Source: a bacterium
GTDB taxonomy: Bacteria; Desulfobacterota; Binatia; UBA12015
DNA length: 13,836 nucleotides
Assembly (NCBI GenBank): GCA_029976905.1
Contig: JAPOLW010000042.1
Span: 1-13,836 of the forward strand
Reading direction: 5' to 3'
Shown here one piece after another: positions 5,854 through 11,762 of the stretch (position 1 is its first letter; each line of letters begins with the position of its first letter). The notes beneath the pieces are model-generated. The model worked only from the letters and a program-made list of their open reading frames with translations, searched no databases and was not told where the DNA came from. Both the position numbers and the translations under genes were made by a program.

Positions 5854-6573
5854 ATGCGTGAACCCGCCGAAGCGGTCGACTCTCCTGCTCTTTCCAGGTC
5901 TGCCCGGGAACTCGAGGCACTCTCGGCCGAAGATTTCCTCGCCTGGGCGGCGCTCGAGTTTGGCGAGCGTCTCTGCGTCACGTGCTCGTGGCAAAAGCAG
6001 TCTTCGGTGTTGGTCCACATGCTTTCGACGATCGGTTTGTCGCCGACGATCGTCGAACTCGATACGCACCTCTTCTTTCGCGAGAGCTACGAGACGCGCG
6101 AGCGGCTGATCGAAAAGTATGATCTGAAGCTCGTGCGGCCGCACATTCCCACGATCGCCGAGCAACATCGGGCCGAGGGGCCCAATCTCTGGGAGACCGA
6201 CCCGGATCGTTGTTGTCACATCCGCAAGGTGGAACCGCTCATCGAAGCCCTCGCGCCCTTCGATGCATGGGTCTCCGGAATCCGGCGGCAGCAGTCTCCC
6301 AGTCGCGCGAAGATCGCCAAGGCACAGTGGTCGGAGAGGTATGACCTCTACAAGCTCCACCCGCTTGCCGACTGGGATGAGAAGAAGATCTGGACCTACA
6401 TCACCACCAACGGGATTCCCTACAATCCCCTGCACGACGTCGGGTATCGATCGATCGGCTGCATTCCGTGTACCCGCCCCACGCGCGCCGGTGAGGAAGA
6501 GCGCGCCGGGCGCTGGTCGGGCTCCGATAAGCTGGAGTGCGGCCTGCATCTGGACACGGTCGAGGGCGAATAG
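5854..6573 (+). CDS. cysH: Adenylylsulfate/phosphoadenylylsulfate reductase, Fe-S type
   Basis: A 239-residue protein of normal family length. It reduces activated sulfate (APS or PAPS) to sulfite with thioredoxin or a similar donor in cytoplasmic sulfate assimilation. The N-terminal half is the PP-loop nucleotide-binding fold (CSWQKQSSVLVHML, 44-57; ELDTHLFF, 68-75). The four cysteines that bind a [4Fe-4S] cluster in APS reductases are present: C120-C121 and C203-x2-C206. The catalytic Cys229 sits in the C-terminal motif E-C-G-L-H. The Fe-S cysteines favour APS as substrate over PAPS, though some Fe-S enzymes use both. ATG 5854 starts the domain; upstream codons have no homology character. 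The Shine-Dalgarno is weak (CGGAAC). No other cys genes are in the window, so it appears to be a lone sulfur gene here. Confidence 0.93.
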   Translation: MREPAEAVDSPALSRSARELEALSAEDFLAWAALEFGERLCVTCSWQKQSSVLVHMLSTIGLSPTIVELDTHLFFRESYETRERLIEKYDLKLVRPHIPTIAEQHRAEGPNLWETDPDRCCHIRKVEPLIEALAPFDAWVSGIRRQQSPSRAKIAKAQWSERYDLYKLHPLADWDEKKIWTYITTNGIPYNPLHDVGYRSIGCIPCTRPTRAGEEERAGRWSGSDKLECGLHLDTVEGE

Positions 6574-6586
6574 CGGCGCCCCCGGA

Positions 6587-6628
6587 GCCTCTGGACCCGG
6601 CCGCGGGCTGAGTCGCGGCGCGGGAGGC
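6587..6628. other. Nested stem-loop after cysH
   Basis: GCCGCG (6600-6605) pairs with CGCGGC (6614-6619), and outside it GCCTC (6587-6591) pairs with GAGGC (6624-6628). It begins 14 bases after the cysH stop in the 150-base gap before the potassium channel gene. No T-tract follows, so a standard intrinsic terminator is not shown; a 3'-end structure is plausible. The rest of the gap shows nothing clear. Confidence 0.35.
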
Positions 6629-6723
6629 CCGGAGGTCAACCCGGACCGGCCTGTGGTGTTCCTCCCCGGGAATTCGCAGCGGCACGAGAAACCAGAGGCG
6701 GCTCGTGATAGAGCCACAAAGGG

Positions 6724-7731
6724 ATGCGACCGGACCGCAGAATCTTCGGGCCGCTCGTGGGCCTCGCGGTCATCACGCTCTTTGGCGCCGTGGGCTACGT
6801 GGTCCTCGAAGGATGGTCCTTCATCGACGCGCTCTATATGTCGGTGATCACCGTCTCGACCGTGGGCTTCGGCGAGGTCCAGGAGCTCTCCGGACCGGGG
6901 CGGATCTTCACGATCCTTCTCATCCTGGGCGGGGTGGGTGCGGTCTTCTATCTCGTTTCCATCGTGGCGGAGGGCCTCCTCGAGGGGCAGTACCGCAAGA
7001 TCTTTCAGAGGAGCGCCATGCAAAGGGCCATCGAGAAGCTCGAAGGACATGTGATCGTTTGCGGCTTCGGACGCCTGGGACGTGTGGTGGTCGAAGAGAT
7101 CACCCGCGCAGGCAAGGCTGTGGTCGTGATCGATCAGGACACGCGGCTCGAGGCAGAACTCGACGCGAGTGGCACTCCCTTCGTGATCGGTTCGGCCGCC
7201 TCCGACGAAGTTCTCGAGGCGGCGCACATCGGCACGGCTTCGGCCCTCGTCGTGGCCACCTCGTCCGAGGCCGATGGCGTCTTCATCACGCTTGCTGCGC
7301 GGGAGCTCAAGCCGGGAATCCGGGTCTACGCGCGCGGAGAGTCTGAAGCTGGCGTGCGCCGACTACAACGCGCCGGTGCGCACCAGGTGACGTCGCCCTT
7401 CCAGATGGGCGGGGCCCGGGTCGCCGCTTCGATCCTGCGGCCCTCGGTGGTCGATTTCCTCGAGCTTTCCACCGAGCGCCACGACCAGTCGATCGACCTC
7501 GAGGAGATCCGCGTCGATGCGGGGTCGGCTCTGGTTGGCCAGCGGGTCCAGGACATCGAAGCCGAGTTGAAGGATGTTCGCATCGTGGCGATGAAGGACG
7601 AAGCCGGTGTGCTCGACTTCATCTCCGGGGACGGCGCCGTCATCGGCGCGGGCGTCCACATCGTCCTGGTCGGCCAGCGCCGGTCCCTGGACCGACTTGC
7701 CCGCTCGGCTACGGCGCCGGGCGAGCGTTGA
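6724..7731 (+). CDS. Two-helix potassium channel with RCK (TrkA-N/TrkA-C) domain
   Basis: A 335-residue protein in MthK-like order. There is a first membrane helix (about 8-28), a pore loop with the K+ selectivity filter T46-V-G-F-G-E51, a second helix (about 60-82), and a cytoplasmic TrkA-N Rossmann domain with G114-F-G-R-L-G119 and Asp137 at the end of the second strand, which favours NAD or a similar nucleotide. A TrkA-C domain follows (about 245-325, SIDLEEIRVDAGSALVGQRV region). Such channels pass K+ and are gated by ligands bound to the RCK ring of a tetramer. The filter is GFG rather than GYG, a variant found in many prokaryotic channels. ATG 6724 starts just before the first helix; AAAGGG lies directly against it, so spacing is poor. 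Confidence 0.92.
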   Translation: MRPDRRIFGPLVGLAVITLFGAVGYVVLEGWSFIDALYMSVITVSTVGFGEVQELSGPGRIFTILLILGGVGAVFYLVSIVAEGLLEGQYRKIFQRSAMQRAIEKLEGHVIVCGFGRLGRVVVEEITRAGKAVVVIDQDTRLEAELDASGTPFVIGSAASDEVLEAAHIGTASALVVATSSEADGVFITLAARELKPGIRVYARGESEAGVRRLQRAGAHQVTSPFQMGGARVAASILRPSVVDFLELSTERHDQSIDLEEIRVDAGSALVGQRVQDIEAELKDVRIVAMKDEAGVLDFISGDGAVIGAGVHIVLVGQRRSLDRLARSATAPGER

Positions 7732-7752
7732 AGGCGGCCGCGGCGAGGACCG

Positions 7753-7797
7753 GGGAATCCAGAATTTGGGAATCGAGCCCCCTGGATTCCCGAATTC
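7753..7797. repeat. Palindrome cluster with two competing stems (copy 3)
   Basis: Stem A: GGGAATCCAG (7753-7762) pairs perfectly with CTGGATTCCC (7782-7791). Stem B: GAATTTGGGAATC (7762-7774) pairs with GATTCCCGAATTC (7785-7797) over 13 positions, with one G-U wobble and a 10-base loop. The stems share 7785-7791, so only one can form. The element lies 22 bases after the potassium channel stop. Its GATTC/GAATC words recall 2323-2365 and 3268-3293. Confidence 0.5.
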
Positions 7798-7820
7798 GCG
7801 ACCCGGTCCGGGACCGCGCA

Positions 7821-7839
7821 AGGCGATTGGCCTGTTTTT
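7821..7839 (+). terminator. Weak intrinsic terminator candidate
   Basis: AGGC (7821-7824) and GCCT (7830-7833) form a short stem with a 5-base loop, followed after one G by TTTTT (7835-7839). This is the only hairpin with an adjacent T-tract that I noticed in the gaps between genes. The stem is only 4-5 bp, so efficiency is doubtful. It would end transcription from the potassium channel gene before the receiver-like gene. Confidence 0.35.
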
Positions 7840-7886
7840 ACGAACGATCTTCCAGTGGACCGCCTCTTGCATGGTGATCCGGGACC

Positions 7887-7892
7887 GGAGGG
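7887..7892 (+). promoter_or_regulatory. Ribosome binding site of receiver-like gene
   Basis: GGAGGG lies 10 bases before ATG 7903 and supports that start over the in-frame GTG at 7855, which would add 16 residues with no domain character. Confidence 0.45.
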
Positions 7893-7902
7893 CCATGGAA
7901 GA

Positions 7903-8283
7903 ATGTCCAACTGCTCGGAAATCCCGATTGTCCTCTTCGATGAAGATCCGATCTTCAGACAAGCCCTCGCCGAAAATCTTCGAATCGATGGCCACGCCGT
8001 GATCGAGTGTCCCTCGGCCAACGACGCGCTCGTCGCGATTCGTGATTCGGCGGGCGCGGCGCTCATCACCGAGTACGGCGTCATGGGAAGTCGCGGGTTG
8101 TCCCTCGCGGGGCTTTGCCGCAAGCAACCCGTCCCTCCGACGGTCGTCGTCACGGCCCAGACCATGGGGGTGGCCCAGTCCTGCCTCGAAGCCAGCGGTT
8201 GCCGGCTCTTGATCAAGCCGATCAACTACGAGCAGGTCCACGAACTCGTCCACGACTTGCTCCGGGGGGAGCCGCCTCTCTAA
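7903..8283 (+). CDS. Stand-alone receiver-like protein with Glu at the phospho-acceptor site
   Basis: A 126-residue protein covering one response-regulator receiver fold and nothing else. The acidic cluster D13-E-D15 follows the first strand (IPIVLF). In the third strand, ALITEYGVMGSRGLSL aligns with the canonical LVLLDLxMPGMDGLEL, placing Glu57 where the phosphorylated Asp should be. The switch Thr84 (VVVTAQ) and the conserved Lys105-Pro106 (LLIKPI) are present. The fold is thus complete, but it probably cannot be phosphorylated in the usual way; Glu could mimic the phosphorylated state. ATG 7903 is supported by GGAGGG upstream. There is no output domain and no histidine kinase in the window. 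It sits 78 bases upstream of the triheme cytochrome gene on the same strand. Confidence 0.78.
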   Translation: MSNCSEIPIVLFDEDPIFRQALAENLRIDGHAVIECPSANDALVAIRDSAGAALITEYGVMGSRGLSLAGLCRKQPVPPTVVVTAQTMGVAQSCLEASGCRLLIKPINYEQVHELVHDLLRGEPPL

Positions 8284-8294
8284 AGTCGAGAGCG

Positions 8295-8333
8295 GGCCCC
8301 GGGGATGTTCGTCGGTCCGGGGCCAGGGGCCCC
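8295..8333. other. Competing GC-rich stems before the triheme cytochrome gene
   Basis: GGCCCCGG (8295-8302) pairs perfectly with CCGGGGCC (8317-8324) around 14 bases. The downstream GGGGCCCC (8326-8333) is self-complementary and can also pair with the GGGCCCC at 8294-8300. The element lies 12 bases after the receiver-like gene stop and 12 bases before the cytochrome Shine-Dalgarno. No T-tract follows. It could be a partial terminator or leader structure. Confidence 0.35.
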
Positions 8334-8345
8334 GACTGCGCAGCC

Positions 8346-8351
8346 AAGGAG
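8346..8351 (+). promoter_or_regulatory. Ribosome binding site of triheme cytochrome gene
   Basis: AAGGAG lies 10 bases before ATG 8362. It decides for that ATG (or the next at 8365) over an in-frame ATG at 8305 (the start of GGGGATGTTCGTC read as Met-Phe-Val), which falls inside the GC-rich stem. Confidence 0.6.
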
Positions 8352-8361
8352 AACCCGCGTC

Positions 8362-9237
8362 ATGATGCAGAGGATCGTTGCCATCGCCCTCGTTTCGCTC
8401 CTCATGCCCACCCTGGCCGTCGCCAAGGAGCGCCCCGGGCCGGGTGGTCGGGATCTCTACGTCCGCGAATGCGCGCGCTGTCACGGTCCCGAGGGACGCG
8501 GCGACGGCCCGGACGCTCCCTTCTTCTCCCCCGCGCCGCGCGACCTGACGACGGGATTCGTGGAACGATACGACGACGGGGAACTGCTGGCTCGCCTGCG
8601 GGACGGCGAACCCTTGTCTCTGGCCATCGATCCCGGGGGTCGCTCCGCCCGCGCCAGGAACGTCGAGATCCTCGTGGGCCATCTGCAACGGCTGCCCGAC
8701 ATCGAGTGGCAGGAGGTGGATGCGGGAAGCCTCTTGTTCGGAGAACGGTGCGAGGTTTGTCACGGCCAGTTCGGGAAGCCGTGGCCGGTCGGCGACCTCC
8801 CCAAAGGAGTCCAGGCGCCTCCCCGGGATCTGCGCAACCCGGTCTTCCAGGAGTCCACGACCGACGCCCAGCTGCTCGAGGCGATCCGTCACGGCCGTCG
8901 CGGCATGCCGGCGGTTCCGCCGGCGTTGAGCGACGAAGAGGCCGCTCAACTCCTGGCCTTCGTTCGCGTGCTCTCTCCCGGATTCGAGTCCTACTCGTTC
9001 TACTGCGCCCCGTGTCATGGCGACGACGGGCGCGGCCGTGGCATTCTCCTTCCGCCCGGGGAAGGGCCGAAGGTCCGCTTCGACCGTGCCTATCTCGAGG
9101 CGAAGGACCCCGAGGATCTTCGGGCAACCGTCTGGCACATGATGGATGCCGGGGGGGGAGGAATGCCGCACTTCAAGCACGCCGTGGATGACGAAAGCCT
9201 GCGCGCGATCGTCGAGTACCTACGGAACAAGCAATGA
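8362..9237 (+). CDS. Exported triheme cytochrome c
   Basis: A 291-residue protein with a Sec signal peptide (1-21, ending Ala-Val-Ala) and three class I-type heme domains: C37-A-R-C40-H41, C130-E-V-C133-H134 and C215-A-P-C218-H219. Domains two and three have a clear Met ligand candidate (G181-M182-P and G267-M268-P). Domain one has no GMP motif where expected; its equivalent region reads LSLAIDPGGRSARARN, so its heme may have another or no sixth ligand. The CHGPEGRGDG and CHGDDGRGRG contexts are typical of periplasmic carriers in respiratory chains. AAGGAG precedes the start. The protein is likely periplasmic; partners are unknown. It follows the receiver-like gene and converges on the LOG-family gene. 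It could work with the monoheme cytochrome of 1470-1883, but they are not adjacent. Confidence 0.92.
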   Translation: MMQRIVAIALVSLLMPTLAVAKERPGPGGRDLYVRECARCHGPEGRGDGPDAPFFSPAPRDLTTGFVERYDDGELLARLRDGEPLSLAIDPGGRSARARNVEILVGHLQRLPDIEWQEVDAGSLLFGERCEVCHGQFGKPWPVGDLPKGVQAPPRDLRNPVFQESTTDAQLLEAIRHGRRGMPAVPPALSDEEAAQLLAFVRVLSPGFESYSFYCAPCHGDDGRGRGILLPPGEGPKVRFDRAYLEAKDPEDLRATVWHMMDAGGGGMPHFKHAVDDESLRAIVEYLRNKQ

Positions 9238-9284
9238 GTCCGGGTGCGGACGCACGGCGGTCGGCCCGGGGGCGTCGTGGGCCG
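9238..9284. other. Two stem-loops between convergent genes
   Basis: In the 66-base gap between the triheme cytochrome gene (+) and the LOG-family gene (-), GTCCG (9238-9242) pairs with CGGAC (9247-9251), and CGGCCC (9262-9267) pairs with GGGCCG (9279-9284). Placement directly after the cytochrome stop and between convergent genes fits a bidirectional transcription end, but neither stem has a T-tract. Confidence 0.4.
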
Positions 9285-9303
9285 CGCTCCGTTGCCTTCG
9301 CGC

Positions 9304-10155
9304 TCAGGGATCCGCTGGCCCTTGCCCCGAATCGAGCGCGTACCAGTCGCGGATGAACGTTGCGATTTCGTCGGCGGTCTCGGCGAAGTGCAGGAGTTGG
9401 ACGTCCTCGGCCGCGATGACGCCCTCGGCAGCGAGGAATTCCGGATCGAAGGCACCCCTCCAGAATTCCCGGCCGACGAGCACGATCGGGATGCGATCCA
9501 TCTTTCCCGTCTGGACGTGGCAGAGAGCGGTGAAGAGCTCGTCGAGCGTGCCGTAGCCTCCGGGGAAGGCAACCAGAGCCCGGGCCCGTTGGATGAAGTG
9601 CAGCTTGCGCACGGCGAAGTAGCGGAACTGGAAGCAGAGTTCGGGGCTGATGTAGCGGTTGGGCGCCTGTTCGTGGGGAAGGGAGATGTTGAAGCCGACG
9701 CTCGGTGCCCCGGCGTCTTCGGCGCCACGGTTGCCCGCCTCCATGATGCCGGGACCGCCGCCCGTGGCGATGACGAACTCGCCGGGGCGGTTCGTCTCTT
9801 GCGTCCACCGGGCGACGAGTTGGGCGAAGTCGCGCGCCACGTCGTAGTAGGGACTCTTGGCTACGACCCGGCGGGCCACCGCCACGAGCTTTTGTCGCCC
9901 GGCGTCTTCGGGCGCGGCTGCCAGGTGGTCTTCGGCCTCCCGCAGGCGGCGTTCGGCCTCGGCCGGCTCGACGATGCGGGTTCCCCCGAAGAGGACGATG
10001 GTGGAGCGGATGCCGTGTTCCTCGAGCGAGAGTTCGGGCTTGAGGTATTCGAGCTGTAGCCGGATGCCGCGTAATTCGTCCCGATGCAGGAAGGCGGGGT
10101 CGGCGTCGGCGCGGAGGTAGGCGGGGCTTTCCAGCAGGGCGCGGAGCTTTTCCAT
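9304..10155 (-). CDS. LOG-family nucleotide phosphoribohydrolase-like protein
   Basis: A 283-residue protein with the LOG (Lonely Guy) Rossmann fold: G132-G-G-P-G-I-M-E139 and the signature P198-G-G-Y-G-T-L-D-E206 (PGGxGTxxE). LOG proteins cleave nucleoside 5'-monophosphates to base and ribose 5-phosphate; members were long mislabelled lysine decarboxylases. The length exceeds the roughly 190 residues of minimal LOG enzymes because of an N-terminal extension of about 50-100 residues and an insertion around 70-100. The substrate (cytokinin-type or plain nucleotides) cannot be told. ATG 10153-10155 lies 4 bases after the stop of the beta-CASP gene, so the two are surely co-transcribed and likely coupled. 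The Shine-Dalgarno is weak (GTAGG). Confidence 0.9.
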   Translation of the reverse strand: MEKLRALLESPAYLRADADPAFLHRDELRGIRLQLEYLKPELSLEEHGIRSTIVLFGGTRIVEPAEAERRLREAEDHLAAAPEDAGRQKLVAVARRVVAKSPYYDVARDFAQLVARWTQETNRPGEFVIATGGGPGIMEAGNRGAEDAGAPSVGFNISLPHEQAPNRYISPELCFQFRYFAVRKLHFIQRARALVAFPGGYGTLDELFTALCHVQTGKMDRIPIVLVGREFWRGAFDPEFLAAEGVIAAEDVQLLHFAETADEIATFIRDWYALDSGQGPADP

Positions 10156-10159
10156 GCGC

Positions 10160-11560
10160 CTACAATTCCACGCGTGCGCCTTTTTGCGAACGGATCACCT
10201 CGGGAACGCCCGCTTCGGCGAGCGCAGAGCGCAAGGCGTCCCGGGCGGGTTCCTCGCCATGGACGAGAGCGACCCGCCGGACCCGACCCGCGCGCGAGGT
10301 CGCACGGACGAATTCCACGATGTCGGCCTGATCGGCGTGGGCCGAGAGGCCGCTCAGGACCTTGATCCGCGCGTGGACCTCGCGTTCGACGCCGAGGACG
10401 CGCACCGCGCTGCGTCCCTCGACGAGACGGCGACCGAGTGTGTGTTGCGCCATGAAACCGACGATCACGACGGTATTGCGTCTCTGGGCGAGAGCCCGTG
10501 CGAAGTGGTGGACGATTCGCCCTCCCTCGCACATGCCGGATCCCGCGATCACGATGCAGGGCTCGCCGCTGACCTGCAGGCGCTTGGAGGCGGCGACGTC
10601 GGAGACATAGTGCAGATCGGGCGGGGAGAAGGGGTCGTTGCGGTCCAGGATTCGTTGCCGCACGTCGGAGGCGAGATCCTCGGGATGGAGCTTGTAGATC
10701 TCGGTCACCGCGATCGCCAACGGGCTGTCGATGTAGATCGGGACCGTTGGCATCCGGCCGCTTTCATGCAGGCGCTCGAGTGCGAAGAGGACCTCCTGCG
10801 CGCGCTCGAGCGCGAAGGTCGGAATGTAGACCCGGCCGCCCCCTTCGATGGTGCTGTTGACGATCTCGGCGAGGGCGTCATCCATGGTGCCGATGTCGGG
10901 ATGGAGGCGGTCACCGTAGGTGCTCTCCGAGATCAGAAAATCGACGTCGGGAACGATTTCGGGATCCTTGAGCAGGGGAAGTACCTTGCGTCCCAGATCC
11001 CCGGTGAAGAGGAGGCGTACCCGCCGGCCCCGTTCCTCGAGGTCGAGTTGCACGAGGGCGGATCCCAGGACGTGGCCCGCATTCCAGAAGGTCAGGGTGG
11101 CGCCCGGCGCGATCGGCATCGGACGGTGGCTGGGTACGCTGATCATCTGGGAGACGGCCTTCTGGGCATCCTCCACCGTGTACAGGGGATCGACGCGCTC
11201 GCGGCTCCCTTCGCGCTGCGCCCGCTTGTTGAGGTAGCGGGCGTCCTGTTCCTGCAGCATGGCCGCGTCGCGAAGCAGGACGCTGCAGAGATCGCGCGTC
11301 GGGGGCGTGCAGTAGATGTTGCCCTCGAAGCCCCGTCGCGTCAGCGACGGGATGTTGCCGCTGTGGTCGAGATGCGCGTGGCTCAAGACCAGGCTGTGGG
11401 CGCCGATCGCCCAGGGGGGCACTTCGCGGTTCAAGCGATTCGCATCGGCGCGATGCCCCTGGAAGAGGCCGCAATCCAGGAGGAGGTCGGTGTCGTTGAC
11501 CCGGATGCGATGCAGCGATCCGGTGACCTCCTCGGCCGCGCCGTAGAACTCCAGATACAC
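10160..11560 (-). CDS. Metallo-beta-lactamase/beta-CASP RNase-like protein
   Basis: A 466-residue protein with the full beta-CASP layout. The MBL core has H61-x-H63-x-D65-H66 (SHAHLDHSG), His163 (GHVLGS) and Asp188 (FTGDLG) as metal ligands. A beta-CASP insertion spans about 210-360 (starting SESTYGDR). C-terminal motifs include S403-G-L-S-A-H408 and His434 in VHGEE, as in the RNA-specificity Zn-dependent hydrolase domain. Relatives are RNA endo/exonucleases such as TTHA0252 and CPSF-type enzymes. No KH or DNA-repair domain is fused, so RNA processing is the best inference. The start is GTG 11558-11560, with GAGAGGA (11566-11572) 5 bases upstream. The gene is followed after 4 bases by the LOG-family gene and is divergent from the LLM oxidoreductase gene. 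Confidence 0.93.
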   Translation of the reverse strand: MYLEFYGAAEEVTGSLHRIRVNDTDLLLDCGLFQGHRADANRLNREVPPWAIGAHSLVLSHAHLDHSGNIPSLTRRGFEGNIYCTPPTRDLCSVLLRDAAMLQEQDARYLNKRAQREGSRERVDPLYTVEDAQKAVSQMISVPSHRPMPIAPGATLTFWNAGHVLGSALVQLDLEERGRRVRLLFTGDLGRKVLPLLKDPEIVPDVDFLISESTYGDRLHPDIGTMDDALAEIVNSTIEGGGRVYIPTFALERAQEVLFALERLHESGRMPTVPIYIDSPLAIAVTEIYKLHPEDLASDVRQRILDRNDPFSPPDLHYVSDVAASKRLQVSGEPCIVIAGSGMCEGGRIVHHFARALAQRRNTVVIVGFMAQHTLGRRLVEGRSAVRVLGVEREVHARIKVLSGLSAHADQADIVEFVRATSRAGRVRRVALVHGEEPARDALRSALAEAGVPEVIRSQKGARVEL

Positions 11561-11762
11561 GTCGTTCCTCTCCCGACGGATCCCTTACCTTCGGCTTGCC
11601 CGGATTCCCAGATGCGAGGTCGGATCCGGCACCGGCCGGATCGGGTCGGCCGCCGGCCGGGTCCGACCCGGGAGCCCGGACCGTTGTGGTCGAATCGGTG
11701 TGCGCCTATGACTCTGGGTGCGGAGAGACGCCCGCGCGGGCGCACCGGACAAGGAGCGAAGG
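11561..11762. promoter_or_regulatory. Divergent intergenic region with two perfect inverted repeats
   Basis: This 202-base gap separates the divergent beta-CASP (-) and LLM oxidoreductase (+) genes. It contains GATCCGGC (11623-11630) / GCCGGATC (11635-11642) with a 4-base loop, and directly next to it GGGTCGG (11643-11649) / CCGACCC (11663-11669). Back-to-back palindromes between divergent promoters could be an operator or 5'-UTR hairpins. No regulator gene for them is in the window. Confidence 0.4.
11684..11712 (+). promoter_or_regulatory. Possible sigma-70-type promoter for the LLM oxidoreductase gene
   Basis: TTGTGG (11684-11689) and TATGAC (11707-11712) are spaced by 17 bases, the ideal distance, and resemble TTGACA/TATAAT at 3 and 4 of 6 positions. 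Transcription would start near 11720, giving a leader of roughly 43 bases with the AAGGAG site. This is a by-eye match only. Confidence 0.3.

Noticed and set aside
5821..7227. Minus-strand open frame (468 codons) opposite cysH and the K+ channel gene
   Set aside because: It is antisense to two genes with intact catalytic or pore motifs and spans their gap; no motif was seen in it.
7363..9180. Minus-strand open frame (605 codons) across the K+ channel, receiver-like and cytochrome genes
   Set aside because: It runs antisense across three well-supported genes and two gaps, with no domain features.
9304..10155. Lysine decarboxylase
   Set aside because: This old label for PGGxGTxxE proteins is outdated. 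The motif identifies LOG-family phosphoribohydrolases, and no PLP-binding site is seen.
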